The notes under the pieces: generated by a model
Databases searched by the model: none
What the model saw: the letters and a program-made list of their open reading frames with translations, nothing else
Told to the model about the DNA's origin: nothing
Source: Bradyrhizobium erythrophlei
GTDB taxonomy: Bacteria; Pseudomonadota; Alphaproteobacteria; Rhizobiales; Xanthobacteraceae
Assembly (NCBI RefSeq): GCF_900142985.1
Contig: NZ_LT670849.1
Coordinates: forward strand, 3,472,001 to 3,536,000
Length of the DNA: 64,000 nucleotides
Direction: 5' to 3'
Position numbers and translations under genes: made by a program
Shown here: piece after piece, positions 52,091 through 61,127 of the stretch
Layout: the number at the start of each line of letters is the position of its first letter
Position numbering within the stretch: the stretch's first letter is position 1

Positions 52091-52281
52091 CGGAACGCGC
52101 AACCCTGTGCTTTTCGCGACCACTCTAGCGGCGAAAGTGTGAACCGTCATGCTGACGATCGCGCATGTCTGGGCTGACGGCAAAGTGCCGGGGACGATGC
52201 TATTTGAATGAGCACGTACCGCACTTTCCGGCTAGATTCCGGGCGGTTCTTGCAGCCAGAGTGCCGATGCCGGAGTTCCGA

Positions 52282-53325
52282 ATGCCAGAGTCCGTCGACC
52301 GCAACCGCCGTCATCTACTCATGATCGGCGCGGCCATGTCAGGAGGGTTTGCGATGGAGTTTTCCCAGGCGCGTGCGGCCGATGATGGCGCAGGCCAAAC
52401 CCGGTCGCCGCGTGCGCCTTCGTCACGTCGCCTGGAGCCACTTCGCTCCGTCGATGCCGGCGTTCTCAATATTTCCTACTACGAAGAGGGGCCTGCCGCG
52501 GGTCCCGCCGTGGTTCTCCTGCACGGCTTCCCTTACGACATTCACGCCTACGTCGATGTCGCCCCGCAACTGGCCGCCAGGGGCTGCCGCGTCATTGTCC
52601 CCTATGTGCGCGGCTATGGCCCCACCCGTTTTCTGGATTCCAAAACGCCACGCTCGGGTGAACAGGCTGCCGTCGGTGCCGATCTGATCGCGCTGATCGA
52701 TGCGCTGAAAATTCAGCGCGCGGTCTTTGCCGGCTATGACTGGGGCGGGCGCGCCGCCTGTGTCGCCGCCGCGCTGTGGCCCGAACGCTGCGCAGGACTG
52801 GTGACGGTGAACGGCTACGCCATCCAGGACATCGCGCACGCGATGACGCCGGCCAAGCCGACGCGCGAAGTCGCTTATTGGTATCAGTATTATTTCCAGA
52901 TTGAGCGCGGCCGCGCAGGCCTTGTGGCCAGCCGGCGCGAGATCGCCAAGATCCTGTGGCGGCAGTGGTCGCCGAATTGGCACTTCGACGAAGCCACCTT
53001 CGAGCGGACCGCGGCCGCCTTCGACAATCCCGACTATGTCGATGTCGTGATCCACAGCTATCGCCATCGCTACGGCCTCGTGGACGGCGATCCGCGCTAT
53101 GCCGATCTGGAGCGGCGTCTCGCGGCGCAGCCGGTTATCGCGGCTCCCACCATTACCCTCGACGGCGATGCGGATGGCGTCAATCCGCCGACCGACGGCA
53201 CCGCGCACGCGGCGAAATTTGGCCGCCGGGTCGCCCATCGCGTTATTCCGCACGCCGGACATAACCTGCCGCAGGAAGAGCCGGAAGCTTTTGCGACGGC
53301 TGTGATGGACGTGTTGAAGGCGTGA
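52282..53325 (+). CDS. Exported alpha/beta hydrolase, epoxide hydrolase-like
   Basis: A 347-residue protein starting at MPESVDRNRRHLLMIGAAM with GGAG upstream; the RNRRHLLM stretch before a hydrophobic core suggests Tat export. The nucleophile motif is FAGYDWGGRAACV with Asp153, as in epoxide hydrolases and haloalkane dehalogenases, not Ser. It shows VVLLHGFPYDIHAY (oxyanion region) and a final PHAGHNLPQE (His). Predicted reaction: hydrolysis of an epoxide or similar through an alkyl-enzyme ester. Confidence 0.83.
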   Translation: MPESVDRNRRHLLMIGAAMSGGFAMEFSQARAADDGAGQTRSPRAPSSRRLEPLRSVDAGVLNISYYEEGPAAGPAVVLLHGFPYDIHAYVDVAPQLAARGCRVIVPYVRGYGPTRFLDSKTPRSGEQAAVGADLIALIDALKIQRAVFAGYDWGGRAACVAAALWPERCAGLVTVNGYAIQDIAHAMTPAKPTREVAYWYQYYFQIERGRAGLVASRREIAKILWRQWSPNWHFDEATFERTAAAFDNPDYVDVVIHSYRHRYGLVDGDPRYADLERRLAAQPVIAAPTITLDGDADGVNPPTDGTAHAAKFGRRVAHRVIPHAGHNLPQEEPEAFATAVMDVLKA

Positions 53326-53334
53326 AGCGCCGCC

Positions 53335-54858
53335 TTAGTGGCGCCGCGGACTGAATTTCCAGGTCGCCGCGAGAAGGATCGAGGTCATCAGTCCAGTCAC
53401 CAGTGCGGCCACCGGAAGCGTTAGCGCCAGCGCCGAGGTCGCAGCCCATCCGATCGAGGAAAAGGCTTCGGCGAAGGTCGCAAACCGCGACGATGTCTGG
53501 CGGCGACGGAATTGAGCGCGGCGCGCCTGCACGCGGAACCAGAGCTGGATCGCGGTGGCCGATGCCGCCGCGACGAGGACGCCCGCGGCCGTGATGGCCG
53601 CCTGTTCAGGCGAGGCAAACAGCAGCGCAAATACCAGCGGCGCGAACAAGGCGCCGATCACGAGCAGCACCACCTCGATCTTCGCCCGGATCAGCCGGGA
53701 CGGCGGCAGCGGCGCGGCCGTGACAAGATCAGGCGCGTCTTCGCCCGAAATCGTCAACCACCCAAGGCCGCCGGCAAGTTGCCCCGCGGCCATTACGATG
53801 ACGGGCGTAATCAGCATGATCGCGACCGAACTGTCGCTAAAGCTTCGCCACAGCAGGACGGCGGGCGGCACCAGGTAAAGCAGTTGCATCAGGCTTTGCG
53901 ACACCAGCCATGGGTCGCGGCCGAGCAGCATCAATTCCTTGCGCCGCAACGCCTGTTGCCGCGATCCCGATCGAAATGCGCGCTTGCGGGAATTGCGGTG
54001 CGTGGCGTTGGTGCTGGTCGAGGCGCGGACGGCGGTGTCGGCAAAATGCGCCGAAAAGCCGGCCATGACGGCGCCAAGCAGCAACAGCGAAACTGCCAGC
54101 AGCAGCAACAGCGCCTCGCCATCGCCAAGCGCCGCGCGGGCTGGCCACCAGAGCATGCTGTCAGGTCCAGGCGCCAAACCGGCGACGGTGTCCGAGGTGA
54201 GAACTGCGAAGCGTGACAGCGTGCCGTAGGACATGATCGCCGCGATCTGCAGCGCGATGACAAAGCCGGCCCCGATCACAGCGGCGACGATCTGGGCGAC
54301 AAAGCGCGTTCGCCGCGGGCCGATGGTCCGAAACAGCAGGATAGTGATGGCGATGGCGACCGCAGCCGCAGTCAGGCCAACAGCGATCACGACGCCATAG
54401 ACGGCGAGCCAGCGCAAGCCGCCGCCAAGTATGAGAACGTCGACGAACGGCGTTGCCAGCAACATCGCCATCGCGGTGATCGAAAGCGCGATGGCGGCGA
54501 GCCGTACCGAAAAAACATTGGTGAGCGCGACAGGCGAAGACATGATGAGATCGAGATCGGAACGGGCGTAGAACACCCGCGTCACGGATTCGATCGCCTG
54601 CGACAGCATCAACGCCCACGCAAGGAAGATCGTGGCGGTCATCACGATCAACGCCGGCTTGTCGAGCGGGGCTTCCAGCGTGGCATAGCGCCCGATCACG
54701 GCATAGGCCGGTATGTGCAGCAGCCCTCCAAACACCACGAGGCCGATAATCACGGCGCGGCGGCGTCCGCGCCGCCCGCCCGTCATCATTGCCAGCCATT
54801 CACGCCACGCCAGCCGGATCTCGTGCCGGGCAAACCAGCTTAGCGCGAGGGACGTCAT
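53335..54858 (-). CDS. ABC transporter permease
   Basis: The start is ATG 54858 (MTSLALSWFARHEIRLAWREW), which overlaps the ATPase stop as ATGA; the open frame extends upstream but antisense-like and is rejected. The protein has 507 residues and about 12 hydrophobic segments in two halves separated by a basic loop (RNSRKRAFRSGSRQQALRRKELMLLGRDPWL). This is the layout of large ABC-2-like export permeases. The substrate is unknown. Confidence 0.85.
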   Translation of the reverse strand: MTSLALSWFARHEIRLAWREWLAMMTGGRRGRRRAVIIGLVVFGGLLHIPAYAVIGRYATLEAPLDKPALIVMTATIFLAWALMLSQAIESVTRVFYARSDLDLIMSSPVALTNVFSVRLAAIALSITAMAMLLATPFVDVLILGGGLRWLAVYGVVIAVGLTAAAVAIAITILLFRTIGPRRTRFVAQIVAAVIGAGFVIALQIAAIMSYGTLSRFAVLTSDTVAGLAPGPDSMLWWPARAALGDGEALLLLLAVSLLLLGAVMAGFSAHFADTAVRASTSTNATHRNSRKRAFRSGSRQQALRRKELMLLGRDPWLVSQSLMQLLYLVPPAVLLWRSFSDSSVAIMLITPVIVMAAGQLAGGLGWLTISGEDAPDLVTAAPLPPSRLIRAKIEVVLLVIGALFAPLVFALLFASPEQAAITAAGVLVAAASATAIQLWFRVQARRAQFRRRQTSSRFATFAEAFSSIGWAATSALALTLPVAALVTGLMTSILLAATWKFSPRRH

Positions 54859-55607
54859 GCGGCTGCCGCCTCGCTGTGGACGAGCGCGATGAACACGTCT
54901 TCGAGGCTGGTGTCGTTCCGGCCGTTCTGCTGGCGAAGCTCGGCCAGCGTGCCTTCGGCGACAAGCCTTCCCGACGTGATCACGCCAATGCGGTCCGCCA
55001 TGCGCTCTGCGACTTCGAGAATATGTGTGGTCATGATGACCGTGCATCCCGCTCGCACGCGCTCGCCGAGCAGCCCCTTGACGTGACGGGCGGACACCGC
55101 GTCAAGACCGGTCAACGGTTCGTCCAGAATGATCAGGCGCGGGTCATGAATGAGAGCACCAGCCAGCGCGACCTTCTGGCGCATGCCCTTGGAAAATCCT
55201 TCGCAGCGCTCGTGCATGTTTGCTTCCAGGCCGAGCGAGACGAGCAATGCGCGCGCCGAGCGCTCGGCGAGCACGGGATCAACGCCCCAGAGACCGGCGA
55301 CGAATTCGAGATATTCGAGTGGCGTCAGCTTGTCGTAGATCATCGGCTCGTCCGAGACCCAGGCCGTCACTTGCTTGGCGGCGACCGGATCTCTCAGCGC
55401 ATCGATGCCCGCGATCGCGATCGAACCGGCGTCGGGCTGGAGCAGGCCAGCGACCATGCGCAGCGTCGTCGTCTTGCCAGCGCCGTTCGGGCCGAGCAGG
55501 GCATAGAATTCGCCTGACCGAACGATGAGATCGAGCGCATCGACGGCCGGGCGGTCAAAACGCTTTGTTAACCCTCGCACTTCGAGGGCTGATGGATGGG
55601 AAGCCAT
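54855..55607 (-). CDS. ABC transporter ATP-binding protein
   Basis: A 250-residue ATPase: Walker A GPNGAGKTTTLRM, Q-loop region ITAWVSDEP/VTAWVSDEPMIYDKLT, signature FSKGMRQKVALAGAL, Walker B LIILDEPLTGLDA and H-loop MTTHILEV. The short form and the MRQK signature match exporter ATPases (ABC-2/CcmA type). It is coupled by overlap to the permease gene; together they form a complete exporter. Confidence 0.93.
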   Translation of the reverse strand: MASHPSALEVRGLTKRFDRPAVDALDLIVRSGEFYALLGPNGAGKTTTLRMVAGLLQPDAGSIAIAGIDALRDPVAAKQVTAWVSDEPMIYDKLTPLEYLEFVAGLWGVDPVLAERSARALLVSLGLEANMHERCEGFSKGMRQKVALAGALIHDPRLIILDEPLTGLDAVSARHVKGLLGERVRAGCTVIMTTHILEVAERMADRIGVITSGRLVAEGTLAELRQQNGRNDTSLEDVFIALVHSEAAAA

Positions 55608-55731
55608 GATGCCGCGCGGTCCTGGTTACAGCCAGCTGGAACCATGGACCGGAAACCATTGCGGTGCGGTGAATCGGGGCATCCAAATTGAAAGATACGC
55701 GCGAGTAACCGCGCGTATCTCTTGCGTGGCG

Positions 55732-57957
55732 TTACTTCTGTGGCGCCGCATCCGCCTTCTTGTCGGGCTCGGCGGGTTTGGGACGCACAGCGTCGGCTGT
55801 TCCCTGAATGAAAGCCTGGATCTTGACGACATCGGCCTCGGTCAGCTTGCCGGTGAAGTCCGGCATGCCCTTGTCGGTGAAGGGCCCCTTGAAGACCATG
55901 TCCTTCAGGTTGGCGATGGTTTCCGTCGAGACGTAGCCGAGGTTCTTGACGTTGCCGCCTTTGTCGACACCGGGCACGCCGTGACAGGTGGCGCAGGCCT
56001 CGACATAAAGTGCAGTGCCTTCCGGAACGTCCTTGGGATCGTATTTGACGCCCGCCAGCAGATTGCCAAGTTGGTACTTGGTGAACTCCGGCAACGGCGC
56101 CTTGGCTCCGACCGCGAAAGTATAGACCGTGCCGGGCGCCTCCTTGTCGGCGACGTGTTGCGTGATGCCGAACACGCCGCCCCATCCGACCGCGATCGAT
56201 ACATATTGCACGCCATCGATCAGATAGGTCGAGGCCGCCGCGACCGCGCCCGTGCCGGTCGGCGTCTCCCAGAGCTTTTCACCTGTCGTTGCGTTGTAGG
56301 CGATGAAACGTGCATCGGCTGTGCCCTGGAATACGAGGTTGCCGGCGGTCGTCAGCGTCCCGCCGTTCCACGGGGCAACATATTCCTGATGCCAGGCCTC
56401 CTTCTGCTTCACCGGATCCCACGCGATCAGCCGTCCGAACGGCAGGTTCTTCGGCGGCGCCGCGTTGAGTGTGAAGCCGACGTTCCAGCCGGTGGTGGCG
56501 CCGAACTTGAACGGCGCGGCCGCATTCTGCGTCAGCGTCTTTTCGCCGGTGAGGTTGAGCGGCACGCCATGCGCCGGCAGATAGACAAGGCCGGTTTGCG
56601 GATTGTAGGACATCGGGTGCCAGTTGTGCGCCCCGAACGGGCCCGGAATGCTGTCAAAGGACTGGTCCGGCGAGCGCGCCGCGGTGACCTCCATCGGCCG
56701 TCCGTCGGCGTCAAAGCCAGTTGCCCAGTTCACATCGACGAAATTCTTCGCCGAGATGAACTTGCCGTTGGTGCGATCGATGACGAAGAAGAAGCCGTTC
56801 TTCGGCGCATGCAGGATCACCTTGCGCGGCCGTCCGTCGACCTTGATGTCGGCGAGGATCATCGGCTGGGTCGAGGTGTAGTCCCAGTTGTCGCCGGGCG
56901 TTTCCTGATAGTGCCAGACGTATTTGCCGGTATCGGCGTTCAGCGCCACTAGCGACGCGAGATAGAGATTGTCGCCGCCGGCCGGGCTTCGCAGGTTGCG
57001 ATTCCAGGGTGATCCGTTGCCGGTGCCGATATAGACGAGGTTCAGGTCGGGATCGTACGTCATCGTATCCCACGGCGTGCCGCCGCCGCCATTGACCCAC
57101 CACTTGCCGGAGGGGTCCCAGGTCTTGGCGGCCTTCTCCATCGATTCATCTTCGAACGGCTTGCTCGGGTCTCCGGGCACCACGAACCAGCGCCATGCCT
57201 GTTCGCCGGTTTCAGCGTCATAGGCGGTCAGATAGCCGCGCGCGCCATATTCGGCGCCGCCATTTCCGATCAGCACCTTGCCCTTCACCACGCGTGGCGC
57301 GCCGGTGATGGTGTAGGAGTGCGAGTGATCGATGACGGTATCTTTTTCCCAGATCTTCTTGCCGGTGACGGCGTCGATCGCGACCAGGCGTCCGTCATAG
57401 GCGCCGACGAAGATCTTGCCCTTGTAAAGCGCGACGCCACGGTTGACGACGTCGCAACAGCCTTTGTAGCCGATCTCGCGGTTGACGCCGGGATCGTAGC
57501 TCCAGATGCGCTTTCCGGTGCGGGCGTCGATGGCGTGAACCACGCTCCATGAGGCGCTCACATACATGATGCCGTCGACCACCAGCGGCGTTGCCTCGAT
57601 GCCGCGAACCGATTCGAGATTATAGGTCCACTTCAGACCGAGGTTTTTGACATTGCCGGTATTGATCTGGTTCAGCTTGCTGAAGCGCGTTTCGGCGTAA
57701 TCGAGCCCGATGGTGGGCCAGTCCTTTGAGGTCGACGTATTGGCCTTGACGAAATTGGCATCGACCGCCGACGTCGCTGCCTTGATGTGATCGGCCGAGC
57801 CCTTGTCCATCTTCTGAGCGACGGCGACGCCGCCGGAAATCGCAAGACTGAAGCCGATTGCGACGGCCGCGCGCGTCAGATGCGGCGGACCTGATAATCT
57901 GGCGGCGGTATCGGAGAAAAAACGGCGAGCAGAAGCGGCATACGGCGAGCGCATCAT
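55732..57957 (-). CDS. PQQ-dependent alcohol dehydrogenase with C-terminal cytochrome c
   Basis: A periplasmic quinohaemoprotein of 741 residues. It shows a long signal (AAVAIGFSLAISGGVAVAQ), eight-bladed propeller repeats (for example LVALNADTGKYVWHYQ), the vicinal Cys pair C167-C168 (KGCCDVVNRG) that contacts PQQ, and a haem motif CATCH (C655-H659) with Met698 (DKGMPDF) as likely axial ligand. The catalytic Asp region is PGDNWDYTSTQ; the residue two after Asp is Thr, not the Asp typical of lanthanide enzymes, so Ca is predicted. It oxidises an alcohol and passes electrons to the internal haem. Confidence 0.92.
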   Translation of the reverse strand: MMRSPYAASARRFFSDTAARLSGPPHLTRAAVAIGFSLAISGGVAVAQKMDKGSADHIKAATSAVDANFVKANTSTSKDWPTIGLDYAETRFSKLNQINTGNVKNLGLKWTYNLESVRGIEATPLVVDGIMYVSASWSVVHAIDARTGKRIWSYDPGVNREIGYKGCCDVVNRGVALYKGKIFVGAYDGRLVAIDAVTGKKIWEKDTVIDHSHSYTITGAPRVVKGKVLIGNGGAEYGARGYLTAYDAETGEQAWRWFVVPGDPSKPFEDESMEKAAKTWDPSGKWWVNGGGGTPWDTMTYDPDLNLVYIGTGNGSPWNRNLRSPAGGDNLYLASLVALNADTGKYVWHYQETPGDNWDYTSTQPMILADIKVDGRPRKVILHAPKNGFFFVIDRTNGKFISAKNFVDVNWATGFDADGRPMEVTAARSPDQSFDSIPGPFGAHNWHPMSYNPQTGLVYLPAHGVPLNLTGEKTLTQNAAAPFKFGATTGWNVGFTLNAAPPKNLPFGRLIAWDPVKQKEAWHQEYVAPWNGGTLTTAGNLVFQGTADARFIAYNATTGEKLWETPTGTGAVAAASTYLIDGVQYVSIAVGWGGVFGITQHVADKEAPGTVYTFAVGAKAPLPEFTKYQLGNLLAGVKYDPKDVPEGTALYVEACATCHGVPGVDKGGNVKNLGYVSTETIANLKDMVFKGPFTDKGMPDFTGKLTEADVVKIQAFIQGTADAVRPKPAEPDKKADAAPQK

Positions 57958-58139
57958 CAGTCCCTCCCATTTTGATCTCTAACGGATCTGCCGGCAATCG
58001 TATGCCGCGCCAGACTCTTCCGTCAATCAAAGGTGCGCGGATTGATACTTGCGTTGCGGCTCCTTCCGCCACGCGAAATAAGCTCGCGCACGTTTCGCTG
58101 GCCGAAATCCCGTCTTTGGATCGAGCAGCCTGGCGGCTA

Positions 58140-59252
58140 TCACGGCCCGCTCAAGGCAATGCCGACTTCCACCGGAGGAATCGTCGTGGCGTTGCAGCGC
58201 CAGCCGCTGCCGTTCTTCTGAAAGGCGAATGACTTTTCGATCCGCAAGCGATAGCCGACCCGGAATTGCTCGCGGCTTCCTGGCGTCGACTTCGGCTTTC
58301 CGGATTTCAAATCCCAGCAGGTGCCGGTGCAGTTCGATGCAATCGGGCTGCACGCCGTGAACGGCGAGACAACCACCATCTCAATGGAACTGACCACCTC
58401 GGCGCTGTCACCGGTCTGTTTGCCATCGATTTCAAGGACGCGGTTGACGGCAAGAAAATTCCCGCACGCTCCCGACGCGTGAATTTGCGCCACGCACAGA
58501 TCGACCGCATCCGCGTTTGGCGCGGGCGACATCAGCTGTTTTCCGAACAGTCGCTTGGCGTCGCCCTTGGCGGCCGTGACTTCCGCTGTCTTCCCGGCAA
58601 AATAGTCGGACAGGCAGGTTTCCGAGGGCGAAAGCTCGCGCAACGGCACATTTTCCTTGTTCGCAAGGCCGCACTTGCGATCGCGCTCGCGGGTCCAGCG
58701 TTCGTACTCGTCGAAGGCGTCCCGCGCCTCGTTGTCCTTGAGCTTGGTGATGACCCCCATCACCTTTTCATTGAGCTCGGCCTTCGCCAGCGCAAGCGTC
58801 GGATCGCTGCAAATCAAAAGACCGGCGGTGGTATTGACCGCGAGGCAGTCGAAGTTCGGGTCCGCCAATATGTCGATCCGCTCTTCGGTCTCCTTCAGCA
58901 GACAGTTTTTGACCGGTTTGATGTCCTCACGCTTGAGGGGCTGCTGCCCGAGAATCCCGCAGCTGGAGTTGCGGTCCCTGATCCACTCGGCGTTTTCCTC
59001 GATCGCAAGGCGGCGGTTCGGGATGCGGTTCAGCCGTTCGGAGATGGCGCCGTTGAGTTTGACGCCGGCGGCATTGAGCGCCGGGTCGCCGCAAAACAAC
59101 TGGTCCGCCGGCGCCTTGATCGCCTCGCACTGGTTCTTGGCGAACAAGGGCAGGATATCGGTGATCGGCCGGCCGGCGTCGGCATTATCGGCATGGGCCG
59201 GCGGCGCCAGTCCGATTCCGATCGTCACAATTGCCAGTGCGAGTGCCCGCAT
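58140..59252 (-). CDS. Secreted protein with tandem LprI-like domains
   Basis: The start is taken at 59252 (MRALALAIVTIGIGLAPPAHA), which gives a signal peptide. The protein has 370 residues. Two Cys-rich repeats share the pattern C-x-A..L-x-C-x-DP-x-L, then W-x-RDR..CG, then CL...ERI (residues 42-130 and about 145-225). This is the LprI lysozyme-inhibitor-like pattern. A C-terminal ~130-residue domain with six Cys follows and is unassigned. Probably periplasmic; a role in envelope defence is inferred from the family only. Confidence 0.7.
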   Translation of the reverse strand: MRALALAIVTIGIGLAPPAHADNADAGRPITDILPLFAKNQCEAIKAPADQLFCGDPALNAAGVKLNGAISERLNRIPNRRLAIEENAEWIRDRNSSCGILGQQPLKREDIKPVKNCLLKETEERIDILADPNFDCLAVNTTAGLLICSDPTLALAKAELNEKVMGVITKLKDNEARDAFDEYERWTRERDRKCGLANKENVPLRELSPSETCLSDYFAGKTAEVTAAKGDAKRLFGKQLMSPAPNADAVDLCVAQIHASGACGNFLAVNRVLEIDGKQTGDSAEVVSSIEMVVVSPFTACSPIASNCTGTCWDLKSGKPKSTPGSREQFRVGYRLRIEKSFAFQKNGSGWRCNATTIPPVEVGIALSGP

Positions 59253-59455
59253 CCCTGTCCCCCGAAAGGAAAAGCCAGACGATAATCCTGGCCATCGTAG
59301 CTTCTCGGCCGCCGCGGCGAAATGAAATTGTTGGGACAGGTGGGGCTGCAAGGCCTGCGTCAATTGATGCCAGCCGCCGTGGGTGATACCGTAGGCCTGT
59401 CATTCAGCCGGCGGGAGCAGTCCCGCCTTCATTTTGATCGAACGAGATTTGAATC

Positions 59456-59716
59456 ATGACATTTCAGCCTCGCGCGGCAGCGCGCCGACTTTTCGTCGGA
59501 TGTGTTCTGCAACTCGGCCTCATTGCAATCCTGGCGCCGAATGCGGGCGCGGACAAGCTTGTCGATCCCGGCGCCGTCGCGCCGGAACATCGTGACGCGG
59601 CGGAAAAGCGCCGAGCCGAGCAGCTCAAACTATTCCAGTGCTCGAAAAAGGCCGATGAGGCCAAGGTGCTGCGCCGGGACCGCAGCGCCTTTGTCAACGA
59701 ATGCCTCGACAAATGA
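59456..59716 (+). CDS. PsiF-like small secreted protein
   Basis: An 86-residue protein with an N-terminal signal (LFVGCVLQLGLIAILAPNAGA). The C-terminal KLFQCSKKADEAKVLRRDRSAFVNECLDK matches the PsiF repeat plan (C..A....L..D.R..F...CL). PsiF is known as a phosphate-starvation product in E. coli, with no clear biochemical role. It is divergent from the LprI-like gene. Confidence 0.65.
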   Translation: MTFQPRAAARRLFVGCVLQLGLIAILAPNAGADKLVDPGAVAPEHRDAAEKRRAEQLKLFQCSKKADEAKVLRRDRSAFVNECLDK

Positions 59717-59731
59717 GGCTGATGGCTGCCG

Positions 59732-59750
59732 CGACGGCGGATAGCCGTCG
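59732..59750. terminator. Hairpin between convergent genes
   Basis: CGACGGC-GGATA-GCCGTCG forms a perfect 7 bp stem between the ends of the PsiF-like and BTLCP genes. It has no T tract and could serve both directions. Confidence 0.5.
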
Positions 59751-59753
59751 TGT

Positions 59754-60545
59754 TCAGTTGGCCCTTGAGGCGACGTCAACCGGGGCCGCAAAATTCACAG
59801 GCGTGGCAGGCGCGAAATCCTGGCGCGCTGCGATTGGGACCGGCTCCTCATAGCGCATGACGCCCTCGTCGCCGATCACGAACAGCGGCCGATGGTTTCT
59901 GACGTCGACGTCTTCGATCATTGCCATGCGCCGGTTGTCCAGCATCAGCCAATGGCCGTCGAGCCGCGCCAGCACGGCGGCGTGGTCTTCGCCATGGATC
60001 TGGTCGCGCAGCACGACGATCCGCAGGTCTTCGGGCGAAATGCCGGCCATCCGCAGGGCTACGAATTTGGCGATGGCGTAGTCCTCGCAATCGCCGGCAC
60101 CGGAGGTAAACGTCGCAAGCGGCGTACTCCAGACGTCGGGCTGGCCATGCTGAGCCATGTCGCTCGTCGCCTTGACCGCCAGATTGATGGCGCGATTGAT
60201 TTCACCAAAGCGGGCGCGGCCATCGCGGGTTCTGCCGCTGTCCACGATGGCAAGGAATTGCAGGGCGGCCGGCGACACGCAACGCTCGCGGTCGCCGTCG
60301 CAAAGCGCAAGCTGCACCATATCGTCTTCGAGCTTTCGCTCGACACCGTTCCACTTGTCGTTGAGGCCGCCCGCGGACAATTTGATCGCCAACAGTCCGA
60401 AAGGCTCGGCTGATTTGCGCATCATGTTGAACGTTCCGGGCGAGATCAGCGTGCCCGCGTTCAGACTGGCCGCAGGGCCGAAGCAGATCAGGCCAAAAGC
60501 CAGGGCCACCGAACGCCAGGCCCGTGCAATAATGAAGACACCCAT
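59754..60545 (-). CDS. BTLCP transglutaminase-like cysteine peptidase (LapG type)
   Basis: A periplasmic protein of 263 residues with signal VALAFGLICFGPAASLNAG. The catalytic triad is readable: Cys153 (SGAGDCEDYAIAKF), His188 (IHGEDHAAVLA) and Asp203 (HWLMLDNRRMAMIED). This is PF06035, the family of LapG, which cuts LapA-like adhesins near their N-terminus and releases biofilm. A FecR/VCBS surface protein begins 580 bp away, divergently, and is a plausible substrate. Confidence 0.87.
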   Translation of the reverse strand: MGVFIIARAWRSVALAFGLICFGPAASLNAGTLISPGTFNMMRKSAEPFGLLAIKLSAGGLNDKWNGVERKLEDDMVQLALCDGDRERCVSPAALQFLAIVDSGRTRDGRARFGEINRAINLAVKATSDMAQHGQPDVWSTPLATFTSGAGDCEDYAIAKFVALRMAGISPEDLRIVVLRDQIHGEDHAAVLARLDGHWLMLDNRRMAMIEDVDVRNHRPLFVIGDEGVMRYEEPVPIAARQDFAPATPVNFAAPVDVASRAN

Positions 60546-61127
60546 TCGACACCCCTTCGTCCGGGTCTCGACACGGCTATGTCAGCCGTGCGTGACCGGA
60601 TCGTTTTGCCGGGATGATCGGCTGGGGAGCTTTTATTCAGCTTAAGGACCGCGGGCTGCGTGGGGATTGTCCCAAACAGGCTCAAGGGCACCCTACCGAT
60701 TTGCAGAAAATTCTAGGGAAATCTGCCCCTTGGCAGGCGTCGAACCATTTTCCGCGCGGTATGACTAATTTGATGAAAGTTTGTGGATTCTGTAATCCAG
60801 TTCACACTCTCGCGGATGGAACTGGAGCAGTATACCTCCAGGGGGGCTAGGGGAAAGCTCTATCCAGTATAGATGATCGAATTCTATACATGCTAATACG
60901 TTTGAACTTTCCCGCGGTGCATGGAAATACCTGAGTAGAGCATGAAATTCCGAAATCTATATCTCGCTTTACGTGGAGCTCGTAGAACAGATGCGTTGGA
61001 CACGTTGGTGCCGGGCCGGTCAGACTGGGCCTTTTGCAAGCAAGAGATGGTTTCGCAATGGGCCCGCTGGTGATAAGGAAGCTTAGATCTTTGAAATTAT
61101 ATACTTATTAACCATTGCGGTGGCGGG
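60546..61127. other. Long leader before the FecR/VCBS gene
   Basis: About 580 bp with lower GC than its surroundings, especially 60840-61110, and no convincing ORF. AT-rich stretches (TATACATGCTAATACG near 60886, TTGAAATTATATAC near 61091) could hold promoters. No strong hairpin or ribosome site was found near the GTG at 61128. Confidence 0.5.
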
